From Adiantum capillus-veneris (Eukaryota; Streptophyta; Polypodiopsida; Polypodiales; Pteridaceae): 64,000 nt of DNA. The DNA is taken from assembly GCA_014529385.2 (NCBI GenBank), contig CM043971.1, forward strand, positions 89,331,340-89,395,339, read 5' to 3'. Below are positions 13,492-24,912 of this stretch, in pieces. Numbering within the stretch: position 1 is the stretch's first letter; each line of letters starts with the position of its first letter. The position numbers and the translations under genes were made by a program. Below the pieces are notes generated by a model, which worked only from the letters and a program-made list of their open reading frames with translations, searched no databases and had not been told where the DNA came from.

Positions 13492-14625
13492 GCTTTGTGG
13501 ATTTCCGCAAAGCATTTGACATGTTACCGAGAGCTCAATTGATGCGTAGATTGCAGGAGATGGGGGTGCCCATAGTGTTGATTTGGGGGATTATGACTCT
13601 ATACAAATCAATGATGGGACATGTACGCACCCCGGAGGGGATATCTGATTTAGTTCACTCCACCATTGGGGTGAAACAGGGTTGCCCATTGTCTCCTACT
13701 CTATTTGGTATGTATGTTGATGAGGTATCTGATTACATTGACAGAGAGGGTGATAGAGGTGCCCATCTGGCAAGGACGTGGATCCCATTGTTGTTATATG
13801 CTGATGATATTGTGTTGATCTCTGACTCACCGGAGGGTATGCAGCGATAGTTCGATGCAATACATAGTTTTGCAGAGGATAGTGGATTGTCTGTAAACCT
13901 TGCTAAAACCAAGGTTATGGTGTTTAACACCACACCACAGTGGATCACGAGATCAGCACCGACTTTCATATATGGTCAGGAGATTGTAGAGTATACAGAT
14001 GCATACACTTACCTTGGGGTTGTCTTCAGTGGGCCGAGGTTTTCTTTGGGGAGAGCAGCAAAGACTAGACTAACTAGAGCTTATGCAGCCTTGGAAGTCT
14101 TGGAGAGGATGTGTTCGCGAGTTCCGTTCCAGGAACCTCAGACAAAGTTATGGATCTTTGATACTTTAGTAGCCTCCGCTATGTTGTATGCGGTGCAGAT
14201 ATGGGGACCTACTGTAGGCCAGGATGGTTGGAGACGTATGGAGAGGCCCTTGGTACCTATGATCTCTCGACTGATTAGAGCCAAGGCCTCCGTACCCCAC
14301 GCTATCATTCGAGCAGAGCTAGCTGCCCCTCCTATGGAGATTGAGGCGCTTACCAGATCAGTCTCCTTTGTGCACAGCTTGTGGATACTACTAGAGACAG
14401 ATACACTAGATTGGCCCTTGAGTCTTCCAGACAGTTAGCTCTTCAGGGGGACACTTCATGCTGGTATGCACAGATGACAACATGATTCCAGATGCATGGC
14501 TTCACCATGGACAGGCTGCCCCCTTTCCAGTACTCTCTTCAGACACCCTCGATGTTTCTTACACGGGTTGAGATTACTAGACTCGTTCGTCGGGACCCGA
14601 TCCAGCTGGACACCAGTTGCAGGCT
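13487..14625 (+). mobile_element. TC-LINE copy F, RT fragment with intact YADD
   Basis: Starts at GTGTGGCTTTGTGGATTTCC, in the RT, directly after the TC tract. It encodes FRKAFDMLP, GVKQGCPLS and LLLYADDIVLIS, a TAG at about 13848, then an open frame to 14438 (YLGVVFSGPRF, IRAELAAPPME), and a frameshift near 14388. Homology is lost near 14625 after the LIRQD-like segment, so the zinc knuckle and 3' end are absent. It belongs to a different subfamily from B, C and D: the same motifs, with many amino acid changes. Confidence 0.85.
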
Positions 14626-15170
14626 GCCTTGTTCACAGGCTGCTCACTGCCAGTCTGGCTGATCAGGTGAACCTGCCTGCCTGTGCTGCCCTATTGTAAG
14701 TCGACCTGCACACACACACACTTTTTTTTTTGTAATGTCAGATCGAATTCCTAATGGGAAACCTCAAAACGAGGAAAACCCATAGAAAATATTACAAGCG
14801 GTTAATCAGAAACAGTCAAAGTAGAGCACTTTGGAGTTCTTCCGCCATTACCTCGGCCGTATGCATACTTTTTTGGCTGGATTAGATTTTGAGTGCTAAG
14901 AACAGTGTGGACAGCACGTAATTTCCTCACGTTTCAGCAGATTCAAGTGGAGTATGTATCCTTCTTCGAAACTTCTCTTCGTCGGTCTCTTCAGGTTGCC
15001 TATGAGTTGGATGAGCTCCTCTTCAGTCATTATGAGCCCTGCACACACACACATACACACAGTCTGTTGCCCAGTCCAGCAACAAGCACACACCTGAACA
15101 CATAACACATTCATGCACACACACAGAAGCATATGGCCAAAGCATTGATGATGTACTGAATTGCAACAGT
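14626..15170. other. Unassigned spacer with CA-rich microsatellites
   Basis: Short (CA)n runs occur near 14711, 15042 and 15117, with a T-run at about 14722. No gene recognised. Confidence 0.5.
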
Positions 15171-15232
15171 GCACATTAGGAGGAGAGGAAGAACGAATGA
15201 GCTGTTGAATCTATTGTTTAGCAAATTCAGAA

Positions 15233-16132
15233 ATGGAGAACAAGGTCAGCTCACCTGTGTGCAAATCCCCACCGGCTGTGACAAAGGCAACATTCATGGT
15301 CACCAACAAAAGGGTAACACGGGTGGAGAAAAAGATGAAATATTGGAAGACCGAAATGGAAGGGTGGTGGAAAGAGAAGGCCAACCTCATCCAAATGGTC
15401 TTCAATGAAGGCTCGCAATGGAAGAAAGAGAAGGAAGACCTACGGGCTGAAGTCCAAGTGCTCCGGGAAGAGGTCTCAACCCTCAAACGAGAGCTTGCGG
15501 AAGCTAGAGTGGGGAGAGACTAGAGGAGGGAGAAATCCAGCCCTCTGTGATAAACGAATTTAATGACATCAAAGAACAAGTGCGAAAAATCAAGGAGGAA
15601 GAGAAGCAACGACATCATCATGGGTAGATGAAGCCGAAAAGTGGATAGAACTCGCCAAGAAAGCGTAGGGGAAAGAACCAACAGCCATTCCCACTCCCAC
15701 AATCATTAACATGACCCTAGAGGAAGAGCAAAGAAGGAAGACTAGAGCTTTGCATGTACATGTAACCGGCCTAAAAGACCGTGATAATGTGGAAGGAGAG
15801 GTCAAAGACCTCCTACATATGATAGGTGGTGAGGCCACACACACTAAGCATGGAGAGTGGGGAAGAAAAGAGAAGGGGAAGAAGGGAAGGGGGAGACTTC
15901 AAAGGAGAGAGCATTGATCCTTCGTTTCCCCTCCATGGAAGCGAAGAAAGACTTCTTGAAGAAGCGTCCTACACTAAAGAAAACGGGGATATTCCTTGGG
16001 GATGACCTCACACTCTCACAGATTGCTCATATGAAAGAAGTCATGCCAGAGATAAGGACCGCCAAAGAGAAAGGAAAGGTGGCATTTTATAGAGATGGGA
16101 GAGTGGTCATTATGGAGAAGCGCTCCGCATGA
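15233..16132 (+). pseudogene. LINE ORF1: coiled coil, RRM-like and C-terminal domain, frameshifted
   Basis: ORF1 proteins of L1-type LINEs bind the element RNA as trimers. The first frame (15233-15523) is a charged, heptad-rich segment (ETLREEVSTLKRELAEA-like) typical of a coiled coil. After frameshifts near 15523, 15610 and 15860 and a TAG at about 15666, the RRM-like part reads KTRALHVHVTGLKD. The C-terminal domain then reads LKKTGIFLGDDLTLSQIAHM and ends at EKRSA with TGA at 16130-16132. The same layout is intact in copy H. It is clearly decayed. Confidence 0.8.
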
Positions 16133-16159
16133 CGACACGAGACATATGGGACCACATTC

Positions 16160-18850
16160 AAACTTGCTACCTGGAACTGTAATGGGTCTCTACGTCTTGA
16201 TGTGGGTGCTTTTGAGGACATTTTCACCAAGAGGGACATCATCTTCTACTCAGAGACGCATCAGGCCCCTGGACAGTCTATGCCACCACGGGTTAGCGGA
16301 TACAGATGGGAGACAGCTTGCAGAAAGGAGACTCGATCAGAGCACAGAGGACGGGGCTCAAGGGGAGTGGCAGTTTTATTCAGGGAGAAGTTGCAGCCAT
16401 AGATACATATTGCCCACAGAGATGAGGAGGCTAGGTACATGTGGGTGAGATTGCGAGTTGAGACAGGCAGATACCTATACATTGCTATATGCTACTTTCC
16501 TCCTAGTACATCTGTCTATGCACCACCTAGAGGACAGGAGTCCCCCTTTGCTATTTTGGATGATGACATATGGGAGTTTTCTAGAGATGGTTACATTATC
16601 ATCCTGGGTGACTTCAATGCTAGGACTGCTCAGCAGCAGATGGTAAATTATGATACTTCAAAGGAGATGTTGAGGGAGCTTGATATTGCAGAGATGGGCC
16701 TATCTAGGCTATCACAGGATGTGGAGCGTACTGAGTATGGACGACACTTGATAGACATGGGGTCTGCACATGGATTGTCTATTTTGAATGGCCTACATAG
16801 GTTTCCAGTTGCAGGCGGTTTTATGTGCTTCCCTCACAGACATGGAGCTAGTACAGTGGATTATGTCATGGCACACCACCCTAGCTTTATCTCTAGTACC
16901 CAGGACCTCACAGTTGGACCCAGACTTGTTGGCGTAGCAGTGGATCACGCCCTTCTGTTGATGACCATCTCTTTCCAATTCAGTGTAGCACACAGGCCAC
17001 GAGTAGCAGCTCCCACCCGCTTTACTTTTACTCGAGAGACGAACTGTCTACATTGATGGGATATACAGACGCTTGTGCATTGAGGAGCCAGGGTGACCTC
17101 TGGAGGAGCTCACTTCTATACTGACACAGACATCGCATGATGTAGCAGCAGAGGCATACCCACACACACAGCCTCAGCAGAGACGACGTTCTAGGAGCAT
17201 GCCCCAGAACAGCTGGTATGAAGAAGAGTGCCGCGAGACGAGAGCCGAACTCCAACGAGAGGTACTTTTGGGAGACCTCACTCATAGACAATAATAGGTT
17301 CCCTTCCGACGCCTAGTGTGGCGGTGAAGAGGGCATTTCTGGCACGATTAGAGCAAGATCTATTCTTGAGTCAGGACCCAAGAGAGACATGGAGACTCTT
17401 CCATGAGCACTCCACTCCTCTTGCCATCAATTCTACAGAGGCCTGGGGCGAATATGCATCATCCTTGTGCACAGTGCCTGAACAGCCACCTCTTCCCGAA
17501 CCCCCTAAGTCATGCCCACACACACGTGCTTTTTTCATCGTTGAGATGGTGAAGAAGGCCATTGATGCAACATTGGGTGGATTAGCTGGGATGTGTTCAC
17601 AGATTCAATTTCAAGAGCCTCGGACGAAGCTCTGACTTTTTGACACTCTAGTGGCTTTTGTATTGTTATACGAAATCAAATATGGGGGCCTTCCGTAGAC
17701 CACCACAGGAGGAAAGGTCAGACTGATGGATGGGGAGGTATAGAGAAGCCTTTGGTCTCTATGATTGCACGGCTTACTCCCGGGTAATCCACAACTTCTC
17801 TCTTTCGATGAGTAGGAAGGTGGTCCGAGCACGGATGAACATAACGGTTGAGGCACTTACCATATCAGTCTCCTTTATACACCATTTGTGGGACCCTCCC
17901 ACAGACATATATGCCCGCTTAGCACTTGAGTCCTCTAGAAAATTAGCTTTGCAAGGAGACACGACATGCTGGTATGGAGAGATGACATCATGGTTTGAGC
18001 TACATGGATTCAGCATGGACATACTACCCCCATTCCAATACTCACTGGATGCACCCTCTCTGACTCTTACACAGTCCGAGATCACGAGGCTCATTCGCCA
18101 AGACATGACTCAGCTGGATGCCAAGAGAACTTGGATTCAACCGACACAGGAGTTGGGCACGAAGATGGATTTCTATAGGGAGCATCTTCTCCAGCTCACT
18201 GAAGATGGTTTTGTGGTAAGGCCCAGATACATGGACACCCACTTATCTCACGGGATACGGTGTGCTATTGGCCAAATACGCACATCTTCACACCAACTTC
18301 AGGTGGAGACTGGCAGAAACATCGGAGTGTCAGCAGAGGCCAGAACATATCCCCTATGTCATACGTAGGCTGAGACAGAGTTGCACTATGTATGCCATTG
18401 CCCAGTTTACTACGAGATACGAGGTCGCTTCCATTGCTTGTACGGAGAGGGTTTTGGACCGCTTTCCAGAGTCATGGGGTATGAGGACCAGAGATGTTTG
18501 GGATTGTTCTTGTTGGAGCTACGAGGACACAGAGAGAGCTTGTTGAGAAGAGAGGCTAGCAGTCTCAGAGACGGATCACAGACTTCTTCTCTAAAGCGGA
18601 TATTGTGTAGCCAGAGGTGTACCGACCATAGCAGAGCTCATACTCTCCTCACACCAAGAGACACACTGATCGACCAGGCGACTGAGCTCGCGAGATCAAG
18701 CGCCCACGGCTCAGAACTACACAGCATTGGCGGGGACTACATCAGCAGATTCGGGTCACCTTGGCCCGATATGCACGACGCCCGGTCAGACTACTGACCA
18801 TGAAGGAGATTGATGAGATCCGCCAGGGACCGATGATGGACTTCCTGTGA
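16160..18850 (+). pseudogene. LINE ORF2: endonuclease and C-terminus, RT deleted
   Basis: The expected ATG is CTT here, so the start is lost (ATWNCNGSLRLD). The endonuclease motifs SETH, GVAVLF, ICYFPP, GDFNART, STVDYVM and VDHALL are present up to about 17050, with a TAG at about 16400. The frame then decays. Near 17565 it jumps from MVKKAID to the segment just after the palm (GLAGMCSQIQFQEP), so the catalytic RT is gone. The C-terminal part (17840-18850) keeps IRCAIGQIRTSSHQ, a degenerate knuckle interrupted by TAG, and QRRITDFF at 18566-18589 in a shifted frame. Confidence 0.85.
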
Positions 18851-19144
18851 TCCTGGTGAGGATTGAATATCGTGCTCACTCTTGTAGCTGCCCTTGTATC
18901 ACTACTGTCTCAGCCCTGTATCAGCCTTTGTATCAGATATTTTATGAGTCTCTCTCCTCCCCCCCAACTTACCATCTAGTAGGTAGGGATTTTTGATATT
19001 TTTTTCAGCACCCCACTTTTTATCTTTTGTACCCACATATTGTACTAGATTCCACCATGTTGTAACTTTGTGGTCTCATAGGTCATTTTGGCCTTCTGAA
19101 GCCGTTAATATAGCATTTCATTTCATTGCATTTCATCATCCATC

Positions 19145-19146
<2 letters not shown>

Positions 19147-19202
<56 letters not shown>
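19147..19202 (+). repeat. (TC)n microsatellite between LINE copies G and H
   Basis: TC run of about 56 bases that ends copy G and immediately precedes the 5' end of copy H. Confidence 0.95.
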
Positions 19203-19205
<3 letters not shown>

Positions 19206-19497
19206 ATGGCGAGCTGGTGAACATCGTGAGTTGATGAACTCCGTAACATCGCGAGCTGCTGGATGTTGTCCTCTACAACTTGTCGCGCTACAACCCTAAT
19301 GCAAATGCTTCGACTACCTACTACACAAGGGACAAGCAGAGCAGCAGCGAGAAGGCCAGTGCAGAGCAACGCGGCAATACCACAGGGGTCTGAGGATGGA
19401 CCAATCAGCTGACCTAGGAGATGACGATATCTATGAAACCCTGCCTAAATTGAAAAGCAACATTTAGGCGGAGAATTCAAGAGAGAAGAATATCACC

Positions 19498-20909
19498 ATG
19501 TTCAGTGAGAGCAGAAAACTTTCTAGAGTCAAAGATGACTTAATGTTTGAAAACGTACAAGTGATGATTAAGGCGGAGCTGAGCCTTTTGAGGGGTGAGA
19601 TTGACAATGTAAGGTGCAGCGGAATGAATCTTGAAACTTTGCTCAACATGAGTGCTCAGAACTGTGCTCAAGGTTCCTTTTGTTCTAATGGAAGGGAGAG
19701 CCTTCCGCCTTTAATGAGAGAGTGCAATGATCACGAACAAAGTGAGTGGACACTGTGCGTGCAAGTGTATGAGACTGAGAGATAGAGAGAGAAGAGAGAT
19801 ACGACACCAGAGACATTGTAAAACCCTCCTCCGAAGGCCCCACTCTCGTCGGCGAGAGTGGTCTATACTATTGATTGCACAATCTGGTACAAACTGAATG
19901 CATGTGACTGATGCAAGTCTAGGCTAAGTCGGCGATGACGACGGTGATGGCGAGACCGACCTAAGCGCTGAAATCTGCAATCTTTTATCTGATGTCCAAA
20001 AACGCTATGGGCTGAAATCTGCTACAAATCCAAAAACGCTGGTTTCGGGGCTGATTCTGCTGATCTTTGTCGCTGAAATTCTGCAGGTCTTAGGGCTGAA
20101 AACTGATGTTCTTTAGGGCTGAAACTGCAGGTCTTTTAGGGCTGAATCTGCTGGTCTTCATTGCTGAAAATCGCCATGGATAATGGTGCGAATTTGGAAA
20201 CGCTAGGTTGGGAAAAACGCTAGGTTTGCTGAAGCTTTTGCTGGCGATGATCTTCTTGCTGAGGAAACGCTATGCTGATGCTAATGAGGGCGATGACCAT
20301 CTGATGCAAAAACGCTAGGGAAGATGTCTTTTGCTTGGAGGAGATACCGCCACCAAGGTCTTGCTGAGAAGTTGAGCACTGGTGCTCCTGCTGCCTCCTC
20401 TGCCAGAAAGTGCTAACTCTGTTTTGCTTATATACAAACTTACTCAATTTGCCCTACCTACTTTCCAACAAAATTCACTTAAAAATAATAAGTGAAAAAT
20501 GTCAAAAATAGGTAAAATAGGCTAAATGCACTGGAAATTCCCCTAAAGGATTCTGATGGATTCTGATGGGAATGATCATGCTGTGTGCAACCAGAGGATA
20601 TGCATCTACACTCAGTGATTGGGCATGCATGGTCCACAAATAGACTCACAAAAGTGCCAGATCACTTCTAAATCTAGATTGACTGGACTGACTGAACCCT
20701 TGCTATGTTGTAGCTTGTCCACGGACACATAGGGTTGGATGTGTCACGTGACAGACAAAGATGTGTATGCAAATGAAGAGACTTACAAAAAAGCTATGTA
20801 TGCAGATATGAGCAAAGAGTTGGACAAAGAGATGCTTGGTAATCGTGACAAGATGTACACATCATTGACGGTCAAAATGCAGACTATAGTGCGTGCAGAC
20901 GGAATGTAA
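19498..20909 (+). pseudogene. LINE upstream frame (ORF1 N-terminal region), split by solo LTR
   Basis: The frame starts with MFSESRKLSRVKDD and is open to the LTR insertion at 19607. Beyond the LTR it continues in the same phase (VYANEETYKKAMYADM) and ends with TAA at 20907-20909. The last A is the first base of the ORF1 ATG, making TAATG. A diverged copy of the second part lies at 34403-34526 and keeps the same phase (KEMLHKRDEMY against KEMLGNRDKMY). It may be the true N-terminus of ORF1 separated by a one-base shift, or a separate small frame read by reinitiation. Confidence 0.5.
19608..20753 (-). repeat. Solo LTR of the Ty3-type family, inside LINE copy H
   Basis: Read on the plus strand it begins TGTAAGGTGCAGCGGAA and ends GTGTCACGTGACA, the inverted ends of the E4-type LTR. 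GACAA flanks it on both sides (19603-19607 and 20754-20758), a perfect 5-bp target duplication. No internal region remains, so it arose by LTR-LTR recombination. It is rich in AAAACGCT and GGGCTGAAA words. It must be younger than LINE copy H. Confidence 0.92.
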
Positions 20910-21703
20910 TGGAATGTGTGATGCGAAAAAGATTAGAGGATGCACTTGTTGCTTTTGAATCCTGGAAAGCCAAAATGGAAGAACGCGGGAATGAAAAGGA
21001 TGCACTAATCAAAGCACTTGAGGGAGAACTTACAGCTTGTAAAAATACCCCTGCAAAGGAGGAAGGAAATCAACCCTCAATGATAAAGGAGCTTGAAAGC
21101 ATTAAGGAGCACGTGAAAACTCTACGTGAAGAGGAAGAGCAGAAGGCACGAACAACCTCTTCATCGGCGCAGCACCTATTCAAAACACAAGAGAAGGGAG
21201 TTGATAAAGTTGAAAAGTGGATCGAGGACGCAAAGAAAGGAAAAGGTAAGATGCATGAGGCCACACCAACATCCACTATCATCAATATGACAATTGAGAA
21301 GGAGCAAAAGAGGAAGACTAGAGCCCTTCATTTGCATGTTACACGTCTCAAAGACACTGAAAAAATAGAAGAGGAAGTGAAAGAACTCTTGAAGCGCATG
21401 GGCCTTTCTGAAACCACACACACAACAGCTTGGAGAGTGGGAAAGAAGGGAGGTGATGAGAAAGGAAGTTCCAAGGAAAGAGCACTCATTATACGTTTCC
21501 CTACATTAGGAGCTAGGAAGGAATTCTTGAAGAAGAGACCAACACTCAAGCAAACTGGGATATTTTTCGGTGATGACCTCACTCTAACACAAGTAGCACA
21601 CATGCAAGAGCTGATGCCAAAGATCAAGGCAACAAGGGAGAAAGGGAAAATTGATTTCTACAGGGAAGGGAGAGTAGTGATTTTGGAAAGACGCAACGCA
21701 TGA
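20909..21703 (+). CDS. LINE ORF1 protein, intact (264 aa): coiled coil, RRM-like, C-terminal domain
   Basis: An RNA-binding, chaperone-like protein of L1-type elements, acting in the cytoplasmic RNP with ORF2. Residues about 1-90 are charged and heptad-like (coiled coil). Residues about 130-190 form the RRM-like part (KTRALHLHVTRLKD through ERALIIRFPTL). Residues 190-264 form the C-terminal domain (LKQTGIFFGDDLTLTQVAHM). The stop overlaps an ATG (ATGA), but that ATG is not in phase with ORF2. ORF2 starts 30 nt downstream. It is the only undamaged retrotransposon frame of this family here, whether or not the upstream frame belongs to it. Confidence 0.85.
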   Translation: MECVMRKRLEDALVAFESWKAKMEERGNEKDALIKALEGELTACKNTPAKEEGNQPSMIKELESIKEHVKTLREEEEQKARTTSSSAQHLFKTQEKGVDKVEKWIEDAKKGKGKMHEATPTSTIINMTIEKEQKRKTRALHLHVTRLKDTEKIEEEVKELLKRMGLSETTHTTAWRVGKKGGDEKGSSKERALIIRFPTLGARKEFLKKRPTLKQTGIFFGDDLTLTQVAHMQELMPKIKATREKGKIDFYREGRVVILERRNA

Positions 21704-21733
21704 CGGTGCGAGACCTATGAGACCAACCTTAAA

Positions 21734-24700
21734 ATGGCAGCATGGAAGTGTAATAAATTGATGAAGCTAGATGTAGGCGGATTTGAGAATAGTTTCAAGG
21801 GAAGAGACATTATTTTTTACTTGAAGACGCATCAGACTCTTGGTGGCACATTACCTAGAGTGACGGGATCCCAGTGGGAGACTAATTGTAGACACGATGT
21901 GAGATCAACGCATAGAGGACGTGGGTCAAGAGGTGTGGCAGTCCTATTCAACGAGGAGCTTCAGCCGCTGATGAGTAGGCCAAATATATGTGGGTCAAAG
22001 TGAGAGCAGAGACAAGGAGGCCACTACATGCAATATGCTATTTTCCCCCCAGCAAATCTCATTATGCATCGCCCAAGGGGCAATCACCCTACATGATATT
22101 GGATGAGGACATATGGGAGTTCTCTAGGGATGGAGATGTCATTCTTCTAGGAGACTTTAATGCCACGACGTGCCAATCTCAAACAGCCTTATATGATACC
22201 TCACAAGAAATGTTGAGAGAGCCGGATGTCAATGATATGGGACTGGCCAGGTGTTCGCACGATGAGGAGCACAATGGATCTGGGGGATATCTAATAGACA
22301 TGGGGATTGCACATGGACTGGCCATCTTTAATGGCCTCCAGAGATTTCCAGCATCGAGTGGGTTCACTTGTTTTCCTCATAGACATGGGGCTAGCACAGT
22401 GGATTATGTTTTGGCTCAACCCAGTTTTATACCCTCTTTCAAGACTTTACAATCGCTATCGAAGCAGTAGTAGATCATGCCCTCCTCACGTTTACCGTCT
22501 CACTCCAGTTCAACATAGCTCGATTGGCACAGACATCTACGCATACCCGATACACTTTTACTTCAAAGACCAATTCAATCTACATAGATGGTATGTACAA
22601 ACGCTTATGCACAGAGGATCCGGGGAGACCTCTAGAGGAGCTCACTTATATTTGACAGAGACACAACAGGATGCAGCAGCAAAGGCATATCCACACACTG
22701 AGCCGGGACAGCGACGACGTTTTGGAAGCGGGAGCATACCCCAAAATAGCTGGTATGATGAGGAGTGCAGAGAGACAAGAGCCTCACTTCAGAGGGAGGT
22801 ACTTCTAGGAGTCGTCACTCAGAGATAGTTACATATTGCTTCTTGGCGTTTGGTGCGACCAAAAAACATGGCATTTCTAGCTTGATTAGAGCAAGATTTA
22901 TACCAGTTGTTTTTGGGCCAAGATTCAAGCGAGGCATGACAACTCTTTGATGGGCATTCTCCCCCACCAATCATCACTTCTACGGAGGTATGGGGTCAGT
23001 ATGCATCATCTCTCTACACAATCTCGGGGCAACCACCTCAACCTCATCCGCCAGAGCCATGCCCACACACATTTGCTTTCTTTACCTCCAAGATGGTAAA
23101 GAAGGCCATTGACAGGATAAAGACAAGGAGAGCGTATGACCATGATTTATACATGCCAGAGGTCTGCTTGCAGAGCTTCTAGCCGTGATGTTCAACCATG
23201 CCATGTGCGAGGGCCTACTTGATATTTGGAGTTTGTCCACTATCGTACCTATCTTCAAGTCACGGGACCCTATGGAGCCTGGGAACTACCGCACTATCAT
23301 GATTGGACACACATTGGCACGGAGCAACAATTGAGTAGATGGGTAGAGAGAGGGTGTGCGCCGTGCGAGCAACAAGAAAGGCGGGTTTCATGAGAAGTTT
23401 CTCTATTCTTGATCCTATTTTGACACTCAGAGCCATTATTGAGGAGGGAAGATCACATGGGAGACGGCTCTATTATTGCTTTGTGGGTTTCCGCAAAGCC
23501 TTCGATACAGTGCCAGAGCTAGATTGATGCGCACACTGCAAGAGATGGGGGTACCTACAGAGTTGATTTGGGGGATCGTGGCTCTATATAGGTCAGTAGT
23601 GGGACATGTACACACTCCAGAGGGGGTTTCTAATTTGGTTCACTCCACTATCAAGGTGAAACACGGCTGCCCGCTATCTCCTACACTATTTGGCATGTAT
23701 GTGGATGAGGTTTCTGACTATATTAGGAGGGACGGTGATAGAGGAGCACAGTTGGCAAGGACATGGATCCCACTGTTGTTATTGACACTCTAGTGGTTTC
23801 AGCCTTGCTTTACGGAGTTCATATTTGGGGACCCTCAGTGGACCACAGTGGCAAATCTGGTAGCACTGATGGATGGTGATGTATGGAGAGGCCTTTAGTC
23901 TCTATGATCTCCCGAATGATTCGGGCTAAGGCCTCAATGCCACATGAGATTATTCGAGCCGAGCTAGCTGCCCCCCTCCCGTGGTCGAGGCACTTACTAA
24001 AACAGTATCCTTCATGCATAGTTTATGGGACCTACCCATAGACAGATATGCTCGGCTAGCCCTTGAGCCATCCCGACAGCTAGCGCTACAGGGGGATACA
24101 GCTAGTTGGTATGGGCAGATGACATCATGGTTCCAGTCACATGGTTTCAGCATGGATAGACTACCTCCGTTCCAGTACTCCTTGGATGCACCCTCCCTAT
24201 CTCTCACACGGACAGAGATCACTAGACTACTACGTCAGAATTTGATTCAGCTAGACTCCAGGGGCACATGGATACAGCCGACACAAGAGATGGGCACGAA
24301 GATGGTTTTCTATAGAGAACATCTTCTCCAACTAACAGAGGATGGATATGTGATCAGACCAGCCTATATGGACAATCATTTATCCCATGGGATACGATGT
24401 GCTATTGGTCACATGTGCACATCATCACATCAGTTAGAGATTGAGATTGGCAGTTTTAGGATAGTACCAGCAGAGGCCAGGATTTGACAGTTGTGTCATA
24501 TAGAGCCAGAGACAGAGTTACATCACATTTGTCATTGTCCGGTATACTATGAGATACGAGGCTGCTTTCATTGTCTATTCAGAGAGGGCTTTGGACCGTT
24601 GGCTAGTCATGAGATATCAGAATCAAAAATGCCTCGGGTTGTTTTTCTTAGAGCTGCGTAGACACAGGGAGAGTCTCTTGAGGAGATCGGGCAGTGGGAG

Positions 24701-24906
24701 ACATTCACAAAGGGAGATCAGCGACTTCTTTAGAGCAGGGACTCGGCAGTCAGATGAGCAAGCCTCACAACAGACTTCAGATCCCACCTATACCAGAGGT
24801 ATATAAGTTGACCGAGCCATTAAGCTCGGGAGAGCAAGACGCCCACGTCTACGAGGGCGACCACGACATCGACAAAGGCTCCATCAGAGGATCAGGACTA
24901 TTCTAG
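21734..24906 (+). pseudogene. LINE ORF2: endonuclease, RT with palm deletion, C-terminus
   Basis: Starts MAAWKCNKLMKLD; WNCNG has become WKCNK, losing a conserved Asn. The endonuclease continues in two frames (GVAVLF, ICYFPP, GDFNATT, STVDYVL) to about 22440. The RT keeps GFRKAFDTVP and VKHGCPLSPTLF up to WIPLLL (about 23780), then joins directly to the post-palm segment (TLVVSALLYGVHIWGP), so YADD is missing. The C-terminus reads IRCAIGHMCTSSHQLEIE, a damaged knuckle and QREISDFF at 24708-24731. It is inactive. Confidence 0.85.
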
Positions 24907-24912
24907 CACGAC

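Larger units (their letters stand above)
15171..19202 (+). mobile_element. TC-LINE copy G, both ORFs present, RT core deleted
   Basis: The second most complete copy. ORF1 is followed by ORF2 about 30 nt later, then a 3' end with GGTCTCATAGGTCATTTTGG at 19071-19090 and a TC tail at 19147-19202. The stretch between terminal block and tail is longer than usual (CATTTCATCATCCATCCCC). The 5' boundary near 15171 is uncertain and lies beside CA-rich sequence, not TC. Confidence 0.85.
19203..24912 (+). mobile_element. TC-LINE copy H, longest copy, with nested solo LTR
   Basis: Begins right after the TC tract of copy G with what appears to be the family 5' untranslated region (19203-19497), so the 5' end may be complete. 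It contains an upstream frame split by a solo LTR, an intact ORF1, a broken ORF2 and no 3' end: homology stops near 24912, before the 3' untranslated part and TC tail. Without the LTR it is about 4.6 kb. Confidence 0.85.
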
